Below the pieces are notes generated by a model, which saw nothing but the letters and a program-made list of their open reading frames with translations, ran no database searches and was not told where the DNA came from. Source: Scatomorpha pullicola (GTDB lineage: Bacteria; Bacillota; Clostridia; Oscillospirales; Oscillospiraceae). From it: a DNA stretch of 5,871 bases. This document shows, piece after piece, positions 1 through 5,616 of the stretch; the first letter of the stretch is position 1; each line of letters starts with the position of its first letter. Where the stretch lies: assembly GCA_018716545.1 (NCBI GenBank), contig DVJU01000079.1:1-5871 (forward strand), given 5' to 3'. The position numbers and the translations under genes were made by a program.

Positions 1-50
1 TCGGGCTTGCCCGGAAGCGAAGGATACGCAGATTGCGACGACGCGGAGTC

Positions 51-90
51 TGAGGGGTTTCTTTTTGACAAGACAAAAAGAAACCCCTCA
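51..90. repeat. Perfect 17-bp inverted repeat (hairpin)
   Basis: The arm TGAGGGGTTTCTTTTTG (51-67) is exactly reverse-complementary to 74-90, with a 6-nt loop. The stem is G/C-rich at its base and A/T-rich at its tip, the reverse of an ordinary intrinsic terminator, and no T-tract follows on either strand. It may end the upstream transcript, be a stable leader hairpin, or be a copy of a dispersed repeat. Only its structure is seen directly. Confidence 0.85.
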
Positions 91-102
91 GGATAAGTTC
101 CC

Positions 103-121
103 GGTGGGTTACCAACCCACC
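103..121. repeat. Short hairpin, 8-bp stem
   Basis: GGTGGGTT (103-110) pairs perfectly with AACCCACC (114-121) around a 3-nt loop. It lies 12 nt after the 17-bp inverted repeat and 37 nt before the ribosome binding site of the first gene, so the two would form tandem stem-loops in a leader RNA. No T-tract follows. Confidence 0.6.
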
Positions 122-170
122 AAGTCAGTGGATCGCGTTATTTAGGAGAGTTATTTACAAGGAGGAAATT

Positions 171-1475
171 ATGCTCAACACCGTTACTAGCGTTGACAGA
201 GACAGCCCCGTGCGGCGGCATGTTCGGGCGGGGGATGTGCTGGTGGCCATAAACGGGCATGAGATAGAGGACGTGCTGGACTATCGCTACTGGTCTTACG
301 AGGAGCGGCTTACGCTCACTATTCGCCGTCCGGACGGCAGCGAGCACACGGTGAAGGTGCGCAAGGACGCCGGGGAGGACTTGGGGCTGGACTTTGACGA
401 GTACCTCATGGACAAGCCCTGGGGCTGCTCCAACCGCTGCCTCTTTTGCTTTGTGGATCAGCTCCCGCGCGGTATGCGCAGGACGCTGTACTTCAAGGAC
501 GACGACGCGCGGCTGAGCTTCCTCACGGGCAGCTACATCACGCTCACCAACCTCTCCGAGCGCGAGTTTGAGCGCATATGCGCGCTGAGGATAAGCCCCA
601 TCAACGTCTCGGTGCACGCCACCGACCCGGAGATGCGCGCCAGGCTCATGGGCAACCCGAAGGCCGCCGACATACTCACGCCGCTAAAGCGCCTGGCGGA
701 CGCGGGCATCACCATGAACTGCCAGATAGTCTGCTGCCCGGGCTACAACGACGGCGAGCAGCTCAGCCGCTCGATGCGTGAGCTGTCCGAGCTGTATCCC
801 GGCGTGTACAGCGTCTCGATAGTGCCGGTCGGCCTGACGAAGCACAGGGACAACCTGCCCAAGCTCACGCCCTTCGACCGCGAGAGTGCGGCAGAGACGA
901 TAGACCGCGTGGAGAGCTTCGCCGCCGAGTGCCTGGAGCGCCACGGCAGCCGCATCTTCTGGTGCAGCGACGAGCTGTATTTGAAGGCGGGCAGAGAGGT
1001 TCCGGCCGACGAGTACTACGAGGAGTACAGCCAGCTGGAAAACGGCGTGGGACTGATGCGCCTGCTGGAGACGGAGTTCCTCGACGCGCTGGAGGGCGTC
1101 GAGCCGGGCGACGGCACCGGCGAGCCGTTTTGCATCGCCACCGGCGTCTCCGCGGCGCCGCTCCTGGAAAAACTTTTACACACAGGACACAAAAAATGTG
1201 CTAATATAAACGGAAGGGTATACGCCATACAAAACGACTTCTTCGGCCACACGATAGACGTCGCGGGACTCATCACCGGCGGCGACCTCATCGCGCAGCT
1301 CAAGGGCAGGGAACTCGGTGCGAGGGTGCTTATCCCGCACACCATGCTCCGCCACGGCGAGGGCGTGTTCCTCGACGACGTGACGCTCGAGCAGGCCGGC
1401 GAAGCGCTCGGCGTGCCCGTTACGCCCATCGGCTCCGGCGGCGCCGAGCTGCTCGACGCCATGCTGGGTTATTAA
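171..1475 (+). CDS. PDZ / radical-SAM-like / DUF512 protein
   Basis: This is a 434-residue protein of the DUF512 family, annotated elsewhere as a putative FeS-containing oxidoreductase; its reaction is unknown to me. Residues 1-65 resemble a small PDZ-like domain (SPVRRHVRAGDVLVAINGHE). A cluster motif follows, Cys86-x3-Cys90-x2-Cys93, which is the radical-SAM CX3CX2C spacing, and then a barrel-like region with Cys184, Cys188 and Cys189 in NCQIVCCPGYNDG. The DUF512 domain covers roughly 220-425. No signal peptide or membrane segment is seen, so it is probably cytosolic. The start is fixed by AAGGAGG at 159-165, 5 nt before ATG. It is the first gene of the unit, and der follows after 69 nt, an order known to me from Clostridia. 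Codons are G/C-ending except for an AT-rich patch at 1168-1210. Family assignment is firm; function is not. Confidence 0.93.
   Translation: MLNTVTSVDRDSPVRRHVRAGDVLVAINGHEIEDVLDYRYWSYEERLTLTIRRPDGSEHTVKVRKDAGEDLGLDFDEYLMDKPWGCSNRCLFCFVDQLPRGMRRTLYFKDDDARLSFLTGSYITLTNLSEREFERICALRISPINVSVHATDPEMRARLMGNPKAADILTPLKRLADAGITMNCQIVCCPGYNDGEQLSRSMRELSELYPGVYSVSIVPVGLTKHRDNLPKLTPFDRESAAETIDRVESFAAECLERHGSRIFWCSDELYLKAGREVPADEYYEEYSQLENGVGLMRLLETEFLDALEGVEPGDGTGEPFCIATGVSAAPLLEKLLHTGHKKCANINGRVYAIQNDFFGHTIDVAGLITGGDLIAQLKGRELGARVLIPHTMLRHGEGVFLDDVTLEQAGEALGVPVTPIGSGGAELLDAMLGY
1175..1210 (+). promoter_or_regulatory. Candidate internal promoter in the DUF512 gene
   Basis: Within a 43-nt patch (1168-1210) with only 11 G or C bases there is TGC-TAATAT (1199-1207), an extended -10-like element. 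TTTACA (1175-1180) lies upstream, but at 21 nt it is too far for a normal -35 pairing. The site is about 335 nt before der and could give der-plsY-smsCB expression independent of the first gene. This is a weak call based on composition and a partial motif. Confidence 0.25.
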
Positions 1476-1544
1476 AGGGTTTGAGGCTCTCCGCCCCAAG
1501 CCCGTCGCAGCCACAGATACATTACTTTTTTCCGGAGGTCAACA
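1476..1544 (+). other. DUF512-der intergenic spacer with weak hairpin
   Basis: This is the longest gap inside the five-gene unit. GGGTTTG (1477-1483) can pair with CAAGCCC (1497-1503) with one G-U, extended inward by three pairs after a mismatch. A T-run (1525-1531) lies over 20 nt further on, too far for an intrinsic terminator. The der ribosome binding site GGAGGT is at 1534-1539. Read-through from the DUF512 gene seems likely. Confidence 0.35.
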
Positions 1545-2870
1545 ATGTCCAGACCCCTTGTTGCAATAGTGGGCAGGCCGAACGTAGGCAAGTCCATGCT
1601 TTTCAACCGCCTCGCGGGGCGGAGACTGTCCATAGTCGAGGACACCCCCGGCGTCACGCGCGACCGGCTGTACGCCGAGTGCGAGTGGAACGGGCGCAAA
1701 TTCGACATCGTGGACACCGGCGGCATCGAGCCGACGGCAGACAATGAGATACTGCTCTTTATGCGCGAGCAGGCGCAGATAGCCATCGACGCGGCGGACG
1801 TCATAGTCCTCGTCACCGAGATAGGCACCGGCGTCACGGCCGCGGACAAGACCGTCGCGGACATGCTCAAGCGCTCGGGCAAGCCCGTGGTGCTGGTCGT
1901 GAACAAGATGGACTCCACCGGCGACGTAGACCCGGGCTTTTACGAGTTCTACTCCCTCGGCCTCGGCGACCCCATCGCCGTCAGCTCCGTCCACGGCCAC
2001 GGCACGGGCGACCTGCTGGACGAGTGCGTGGCGCACTTCCCGCCTGAGAGCGCCTACGAGGCCGACGACGACCGCATACACGTCGCCGTCATCGGCAAGC
2101 CGAACGTGGGCAAAAGCTCGCTGGTGAACCTGATACTCGGCGAGAAGCGCGTCATAGTCTCCAATGTCGCGGGCACCACGCGCGACGCGGTGGATACGTA
2201 CTTTGAAAACCAGTACGGCAAGTACGTGTTCATAGACACGGCGGGCATCCGCCGCCGCAGCAAGGTGGACGACAGTATAGAGAAGTTCTCCGTTATGCGC
2301 GCGAAATTGGCTATTGACAGGGCTGACGTGTGCCTTATAATGATAGACGCACGGGAGGGCGTGACGGAGCAGGACACCAAGATCGCGGGACTGGCTCACG
2401 AGGCCGGCAAGGCCAGCGTCATCGTCGTCAACAAGTGGGATCTCATCGAGAAGGACGGCAAGACGATGGAGAAGATGCGCCGCGACGTCCTGCGCGACCT
2501 GGCGTTCATGTCCTATGCGCCCGTGCTGTTCATCTCGGCGCTGACCGGACAGAGGACGGAGCGCATCTTCGAGCTGGTGAACTACGTCAACGAGCAGAGT
2601 GCCATGCGTATCACCACCGGCATGCTCAACGACGTGCTCGCCGACGCGCAGGCGCGCCAGCAGCCGCCCACGGACAAGGGACGCAGGCTGAAGATATACT
2701 ACATGACGCAGACCGGCGTGAGACCGCCCAACTTCGTCATTTTCTGCAACAGCCGCGAGCTGTTCCACTTCTCGTACCAGAGGTATATAGAGAACCAGAT
2801 AAGGGCTGCCTTCGGCCTGGAAGGCACGCCGATACGCATCGTGATCCGGCAGAAGGGAGACAAGGAGTAG
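1545..2870 (+). CDS. der: Ribosome-assembly GTPase Der (EngA)
   Basis: Der is an essential double-GTPase that acts in late 50S ribosomal subunit assembly. The protein has 441 residues, a normal length. GTPase domain 1 shows G1 GRPNVGKS (10-17), PGVTRD (35-40), G3 DTGG (57-60) and G4 NKMD (120-123). Domain 2 shows GKPNVGKSS (184-192), AGTTRD (209-214), DTAG (231-234), NKWD (296-299) and a G5-like SAL (331-333). The C-terminal KH-like domain is about 355-435, with PPNFVIFCN in its core. Both GTPase sites look intact. Residue 18 is Met where Thr is the common Der residue; it lies just outside the strict G1 motif. The start has GGAGGT 5 nt upstream. The stop is followed after 1 nt by plsY. A consensus-like promoter lies inside the gene at 2314-2341. 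Confidence 0.98.
   Translation: MSRPLVAIVGRPNVGKSMLFNRLAGRRLSIVEDTPGVTRDRLYAECEWNGRKFDIVDTGGIEPTADNEILLFMREQAQIAIDAADVIVLVTEIGTGVTAADKTVADMLKRSGKPVVLVVNKMDSTGDVDPGFYEFYSLGLGDPIAVSSVHGHGTGDLLDECVAHFPPESAYEADDDRIHVAVIGKPNVGKSSLVNLILGEKRVIVSNVAGTTRDAVDTYFENQYGKYVFIDTAGIRRRSKVDDSIEKFSVMRAKLAIDRADVCLIMIDAREGVTEQDTKIAGLAHEAGKASVIVVNKWDLIEKDGKTMEKMRRDVLRDLAFMSYAPVLFISALTGQRTERIFELVNYVNEQSAMRITTGMLNDVLADAQARQQPPTDKGRRLKIYYMTQTGVRPPNFVIFCNSRELFHFSYQRYIENQIRAAFGLEGTPIRIVIRQKGDKE
2314..2341 (+). promoter_or_regulatory. Perfect sigma-A promoter motif inside der
   Basis: TTGACA (2314-2319) and TATAAT (2336-2341) are separated by 16 bp, a full match to both consensus hexamers. They arise from the der codons ATT-GAC-AGG and CTT-ATA-ATG. 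ATT is used for Ile at only one other place in der (2739-2741), and the neighbouring TTG, GCT and CTT codons are also unusual for this gene. Transcription would begin near 2348, about 520 nt before plsY, and could supply plsY, smsC and smsB without full-length der. The motif is seen directly; its activity is inferred. Confidence 0.5.
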
Positions 2871-2874
2871 GATG
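2862..2874 (+). promoter_or_regulatory. plsY ribosome binding site embedded in the end of der
   Basis: AAGGAG (2862-2867) sits in the last sense codons of der, immediately before its TAG stop (2868-2870). The plsY ATG begins at 2872, giving a 4-nt spacer. Ribosomes ending der would be placed almost on the plsY start, so translation is probably coupled. This also supports the plsY start chosen. Confidence 0.75.
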
Positions 2875-3540
2875 CTGATAACGCTCATGCTTGCGTTGAC
2901 CGCGATTATAGGCTACATCATGGGCAGCGTGAACGGCTCCATAATCGTTTCCCGCTTCCTGTTCGGCAGCGACGTGCGCCGGCAGGGCAGCGGTAACGCC
3001 GGACTCACCAACTTCTACCGCACCTACGGCATAACCGGCATAGTGGGCGTGATCGCCATAGACGTGCTGAAGGGTGTGCTGGGCACGCTTATCGGCGGCC
3101 TTCTGCTCAATCTGGCCGCCCCGGCGGGCTTCGAGGCGGAATTCACTGACGTAGGACGTCTGGTTGCGACCTTCTGCGTCATACTCGGCCACGTTTTCCC
3201 GATTTTCTACGGCTTCAAGGGCGGGAAGGGGATATTGACCGGCGTGTCCTGCGTGTTCGTGGTGGACTACCGCGCGGCGCTCATCGCGCTTGTCATTTTT
3301 GCCATAATAGTTGTCGCGACGCATTACGTGTCCCTGGGCTCCGTCCTCAGCACGCTGAGCGTCCCCGTCACACTGCTGGCAAACGGCTTCTCCGGAATAT
3401 GTATGATACTCACGATCGTCAGCGTTGCGCTCATTGTCATAAAGCACGCCGAGAACATTTCCCGCCTCATACACCACAAGGAGCCCAAGATAAGCTTCAA
3501 AAAGGATTTGAGCCACAAACTGGACAACGACGGATTTTAG
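2872..3540 (+). CDS. plsY: Acyl-phosphate glycerol-3-phosphate acyltransferase PlsY
   Basis: PlsY transfers the acyl group from acyl-phosphate (made by PlsX) to glycerol-3-phosphate, giving lysophosphatidic acid, the first committed step of phospholipid synthesis at the inner face of the membrane. The 222-residue protein is very hydrophobic with several membrane segments (about 2-20, 52-80, 96-112, 122-147, 155-190). The family motifs are present: DVRRQGSGNAGLTN (34-47), the glycine-rich GHVFPIFYGFKGGKG (106-120), and HAENISRL (192-199) near the C-terminus. Length is close to, or slightly above, the usual of about 200; the extra residues are a charged tail (201-222). It begins 1 nt after der, with its ribosome binding site inside der, and smsC starts 12 nt after its stop. 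No plsX is visible in the window. Confidence 0.97.
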   Translation: MLITLMLALTAIIGYIMGSVNGSIIVSRFLFGSDVRRQGSGNAGLTNFYRTYGITGIVGVIAIDVLKGVLGTLIGGLLLNLAAPAGFEAEFTDVGRLVATFCVILGHVFPIFYGFKGGKGILTGVSCVFVVDYRAALIALVIFAIIVVATHYVSLGSVLSTLSVPVTLLANGFSGICMILTIVSVALIVIKHAENISRLIHHKEPKISFKKDLSHKLDNDGF

Positions 3541-3552
3541 AGAGGGGTAACT

Positions 3553-4269
3553 ATGCTCGAACTCAAGAACATATCCTATGCCGCCGAGGACGAGGGCGGC
3601 ACCAAAGAGATACTCAACGACATAAACCTGACCGTCAGCGAGCGCTTTGTCGCCGTGACCGGCCCCAACGGCGGCGGCAAGAGCACGCTCGCCCGGGTGA
3701 TAGCGGGCATTATCAAGCCCACGTCCGGCCGCATAATCTTCGACGGGCAGGACATCACGGAGCTCGGCATCACCGAGCGCGCCAAGCTCGGCATCAGCTT
3801 TGCGTTCCAGCAGCCGGTGCGTTTCAAGGGCATCCGCGTTTACGACCTGCTGCAGCTGGCCGCAGGGAAAAAGATAACCATAGGCGAGGCCTGCGACTAC
3901 CTGAGCCGTGTCGGCATGTGCGCGCGCGACTATATAAACCGCGAGGTCAACGCCAGCCTCTCCGGCGGCGAGCTCAAGCGCATCGAGATAGCGACGATAC
4001 TCGCCCGCGGCACCAAGCTCTCGCTGTTTGACGAGCCGGAGGCGGGCATAGACCTGTGGAGCTTCTCCAACCTCATCGCCGTGTTTGAGAAGATGTACGA
4101 GGAGATAAACGGCAGCATACTCATCATATCCCACCAGGAGCGCATCCTGGAGATCGCCGACAAGATAGTCGTCATCGCCGGAGGCCGCATCACCGACCAG
4201 GGCTCGAAGGATGAGATCCTGCCCAAGCTCATAGGCGGCGGAGCCTGCGGGCGCCTGGCCGCGGTATAA
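3553..4269 (+). CDS. smsC: SufC-type Fe-S assembly ATPase (SmsC)
   Basis: This is a soluble ABC ATPase of the SufC type, expected to drive a SufB-like scaffold during Fe-S cluster assembly. The 238 residues carry Walker A GPNGGGKST (37-45), Q-loop FQQP (85-88), signature LSGGE (136-140), Walker B plus Glu LSLFDE (156-161), D-loop AGID (164-167) and switch His194 (ISHQE). No membrane segments are present, and no permease is encoded beside it; the partner is the SufB/SufD-like gene 13 nt downstream. This excludes an ordinary ABC importer. A SufC-SufB pair without SufD, SufS or SufU corresponds to the minimal SMS system named from comparative genomics of anaerobes and archaea. The ribosome binding site is a modest GAGGGG (3542-3547), 5 nt before ATG, weaker than its neighbours'. 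A short Gly-rich C-terminal tail contains Cys232. Confidence 0.92.
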   Translation: MLELKNISYAAEDEGGTKEILNDINLTVSERFVAVTGPNGGGKSTLARVIAGIIKPTSGRIIFDGQDITELGITERAKLGISFAFQQPVRFKGIRVYDLLQLAAGKKITIGEACDYLSRVGMCARDYINREVNASLSGGELKRIEIATILARGTKLSLFDEPEAGIDLWSFSNLIAVFEKMYEEINGSILIISHQERILEIADKIVVIAGGRITDQGSKDEILPKLIGGGACGRLAAV

Positions 4270-4282
4270 GGAGGGTTAGCCA

Positions 4283-5206
4283 ATGGCATTGGATGCAATA
4301 CAAAAGGCGCTTTTGGCCGAGATAGCCGGCCTTCACGGCGTGCCCGAGGGCGCGTACAACATACGCTCTGACGGGCAGCTCGCCGGACGCAATACCACCG
4401 CGAACATAGACATCGTGTCCAAGACGGACAAGCCGGGCATAGACATATACATCAAGCCCGGAACGAAGAACGAGAGTATGCACATACCCGTCATCATCGA
4501 GCAGAGCGGCCTCAAGGATCTGGTGTACAACGACTTCCACATCGGCGCCGACTGCGACGTGACGATAATAGCCGGCTGCGGCATCTCCAACTGCGGCAGC
4601 CAGGACAGCCAGCACGACGGTATACACACCTTCTACGTCGGCAAGAACGCCAAGCTCAAGTACGTGGAGAAGCACTACGCCGAGGGCGACGGCTCCGGCG
4701 AGCGCATCATGAACCCCACGACGATAATCCACCTCGACGAGGGCGCGTACATGGAGATGGACACGACGCAGATCAAGGGCGTCGACTCCACCAAGCGCAT
4801 AACCGAGGCCAAGCTGGCCGACGGCGCGACCCTGGTCGTGGCCGAGAAGCTGATGACCCACGGCAAGCAGACCAGCGAGACGGACTTCACCATCGACCTC
4901 GACGGCGAGGACTCCAGCGCCAACGTGGTCTCCCGCGGCGTGGCGCGCGACCACTCCCGCCAGGTGCTGTACATGAAGATAAACGGCAACTCCAAGTGCT
5001 ACGGCCACAGCGAGTGCGACAGCATCGTCATGGACAACGGCTATGTCCAGGCCATCCCCGAGATAACGGCCAACAGCGTCGAAGCCAGCCTGGTTCACGA
5101 GGCCGCCATCGGCAAGATAGCCGGCGACCAGATCATCAAGCTCATGACCCTGGGTCTCACTGAGGAGCAGGCCGAGGAGCAGATAGTGGCCGGATTCCTG
5201 AAGTAA
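4283..5206 (+). CDS. smsB: SufB/SufD-type minimal Fe-S scaffold (SmsB)
   Basis: This 307-residue SufB/SufD-core protein is much shorter than E. coli SufB (about 495), because it lacks the large N-terminal part and keeps the beta-helix core and C-terminal helices. It should hold nascent Fe-S clusters on a complex with SmsC in the cytosol. Cys245 in SECDS aligns, from memory, with the essential Cys405 of E. coli SufB. His272-Glu273 in VHEAAIGKI matches the HEA motif near its catalytic Glu. A further Cys group is Cys91, Cys99 and Cys104 in ADCDVTIIAGCGISNCG, followed by QHDGIHTFYVGKNAK; Cys239 is also present. The C-terminus (GLTEEQAEEQIVAGF) is typical of the family. The ribosome binding site AAGGAGG (4268-4274) overlaps the smsC stop, 8 nt before ATG. 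No cysteine desulfurase lies nearby. Confidence 0.93.
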   Translation: MALDAIQKALLAEIAGLHGVPEGAYNIRSDGQLAGRNTTANIDIVSKTDKPGIDIYIKPGTKNESMHIPVIIEQSGLKDLVYNDFHIGADCDVTIIAGCGISNCGSQDSQHDGIHTFYVGKNAKLKYVEKHYAEGDGSGERIMNPTTIIHLDEGAYMEMDTTQIKGVDSTKRITEAKLADGATLVVAEKLMTHGKQTSETDFTIDLDGEDSSANVVSRGVARDHSRQVLYMKINGNSKCYGHSECDSIVMDNGYVQAIPEITANSVEASLVHEAAIGKIAGDQIIKLMTLGLTEEQAEEQIVAGFLK

Positions 5207-5215
5207 ACCGCCATA

Positions 5216-5246
5216 TATCCCGGCGGACGCCATGTCCGCCGGGATA
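5216..5246 (+). terminator. Perfect 13-bp hairpin after smsB, no T-tract
   Basis: TATCCCGGCGGAC (5216-5228) pairs exactly with 5234-5246 around a 5-nt loop, starting 10 nt after the smsB stop. Its place suggests the 3' end of the five-gene transcript. The downstream flank is A-rich (ATAAAAAAC) rather than T-rich, so intrinsic termination would be inefficient; it may mainly block 3' exonucleases. CCGCC (5208-5212) could compete for GGCGG (5222-5226). Confidence 0.5.
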
Positions 5247-5268
5247 ATAAAAAACTCGAAAATTCTTC

Positions 5269-5300
5269 TTGACAAACCCGCCGAGTTCTGCTATTATAAT
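5269..5300 (+). promoter_or_regulatory. Sigma-A promoter of the tRNA-Ala gene
   Basis: TTGACA (5269-5274) is a perfect -35 box. TATTAT (5292-5297) lies 17 bp downstream and overlaps TATAAT (5295-5300), which would have a 20-bp spacer. The 17-bp pairing is more likely used. Transcription would begin about 45-50 nt before the mature tRNA. This makes the tRNA independent of the operon upstream. Confidence 0.8.
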
Positions 5301-5351
5301 CAAGCACCGCGCGAGAGACACCTCGCCGGACAAAGTGAACAACACTTCCAT

Positions 5352-5427
<76 letters not shown>

Positions 5428-5430
5428 TGA

Positions 5431-5446
5431 GGGCAGGGAACTGCCC
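5431..5446 (+). repeat. GNRA-type hairpin in the tRNA trailer
   Basis: GGGCAG (5431-5436) pairs perfectly with CTGCCC (5441-5446) around GGAA, a GNRA-class tetraloop. It sits 3 nt after the tRNA CCA end and before the terminator, in the 3' trailer. It may steer 3' processing of the precursor. Confidence 0.6.
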
Positions 5447-5455
5447 AAAGAAAGA

Positions 5456-5490
5456 GGCTTCGGAACATTTCCGGAGCCTTTTCTTTTTTT
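5456..5490 (+). terminator. Intrinsic terminator of the tRNA-Ala unit
   Basis: GGCTTCGGAA (5456-5465) pairs with TTCCGGAGCC (5469-5478), ten pairs including one G-U, with a 3-nt loop. TTTTCTTTTTTT (5479-5490) follows directly. The A-rich run before the stem (5448-5455) could extend the pairing, so it may also work on the opposite strand. It is a canonical intrinsic terminator. Confidence 0.92.
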
Positions 5491-5498
5491 GAAACGCC

Positions 5499-5529
5499 GG
5501 GCGGAGCGGGGAGGGAGCTTTGGGTCGGG
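5499..5529 (+). other. G-quadruplex-type motif upstream of the sigma gene
   Basis: Four G-tracts at 5499-5501, 5508-5511, 5513-5515 and 5522-5524, with loops of 6, 1 and 6 nt, satisfy the usual three-G-tract, 1-7-nt-loop rule. A fifth tract is at 5527-5529. It lies on the coding strand about 20 nt upstream of the -35 box of the sigma gene promoter. The sequence is G+C-rich overall, so chance occurrence is possible. Confidence 0.4.
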
Positions 5530-5548
5530 CGCCCATGAATTTTACTGC

Positions 5549-5576
5549 TTGCAAATTTGAGAAAGTTTAATATAAT
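5549..5576 (+). promoter_or_regulatory. Sigma-A-type promoter of the sigma factor gene
   Basis: A perfect TATAAT (5571-5576) is preceded at 16 bp by TTGCAA (5549-5554), a 4-of-6 match to the -35 consensus, in an AT-rich patch. Transcription would begin near 5583, giving a leader of about 34 nt with GGAGGTG (5604-5610) before the start. It looks like a housekeeping promoter; I see no separate ECF-type autoregulatory promoter. Confidence 0.65.
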
Positions 5577-5616
5577 CAAAAAAGAGACGCAAGCTCGTGG
5601 TCTGGAGGTGTGTGCT

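Larger units (their letters stand above)
1..170. other. Leader/intergenic stretch upstream of the operon
   Basis: No complete gene is visible here. Two frames are open from the window edge. One ends in TGA at 51-53 and would give an Arg-rich tail with mixed CGA/AGG/CGG codons. The other runs through the hairpin to TAA at 94-96. Either could be the last residues of an upstream gene, and I cannot choose between them. The stretch holds two hairpins (51-90 and 103-121) and the ribosome binding site of the DUF512 gene at 159-165. I see no convincing sigma-A promoter: the TTGACA at 65-70 lies in the hairpin and has no properly spaced -10 box. The operon promoter may lie upstream of the window. Confidence 0.5.

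Noticed and set aside
65..70. TTGACA as a -35 box for the operon
   Set aside because: It lies in the stem-loop junction of the 17-bp repeat and no -10-like hexamer is found 15-19 bp downstream.
1..96. C-terminal end of an upstream gene
   Set aside because: Two frames compete and neither tail matches a family I recognise, so no coding feature is claimed.
193..198. TTGACA just inside the DUF512 gene as a promoter
   Set aside because: The sequence at the expected -10 position is G/C-rich with no TATAAT-like hexamer.
1539..2888. Open frame of about 449 codons on the minus strand opposite der
   Set aside because: The + strand product is unmistakable Der. Long antisense frames arise from the G/C-ending codon pattern; the antisense translation has no recognisable family and no suitable ribosome binding site.
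2737..4134. Open frame of about 465 codons on the minus strand across plsY and smsC
   Set aside because: It spans three well-supported + strand genes and the gaps between them, and its low-complexity Ala/Val/Glu/His composition is typical of an antisense shadow.
3553..4269. Interpretation as an ABC transporter ATPase
   Set aside because: There is no permease or binding protein nearby, and the adjacent gene is a SufB/SufD-type scaffold, so the SufC role fits better.
4229..5275. Open frame of about 348 codons on the minus strand opposite smsB
   Set aside because: The Val/Leu/Ala-rich translation mirrors smsB codon use, it crosses the 3' hairpin, and it resembles no family I know.
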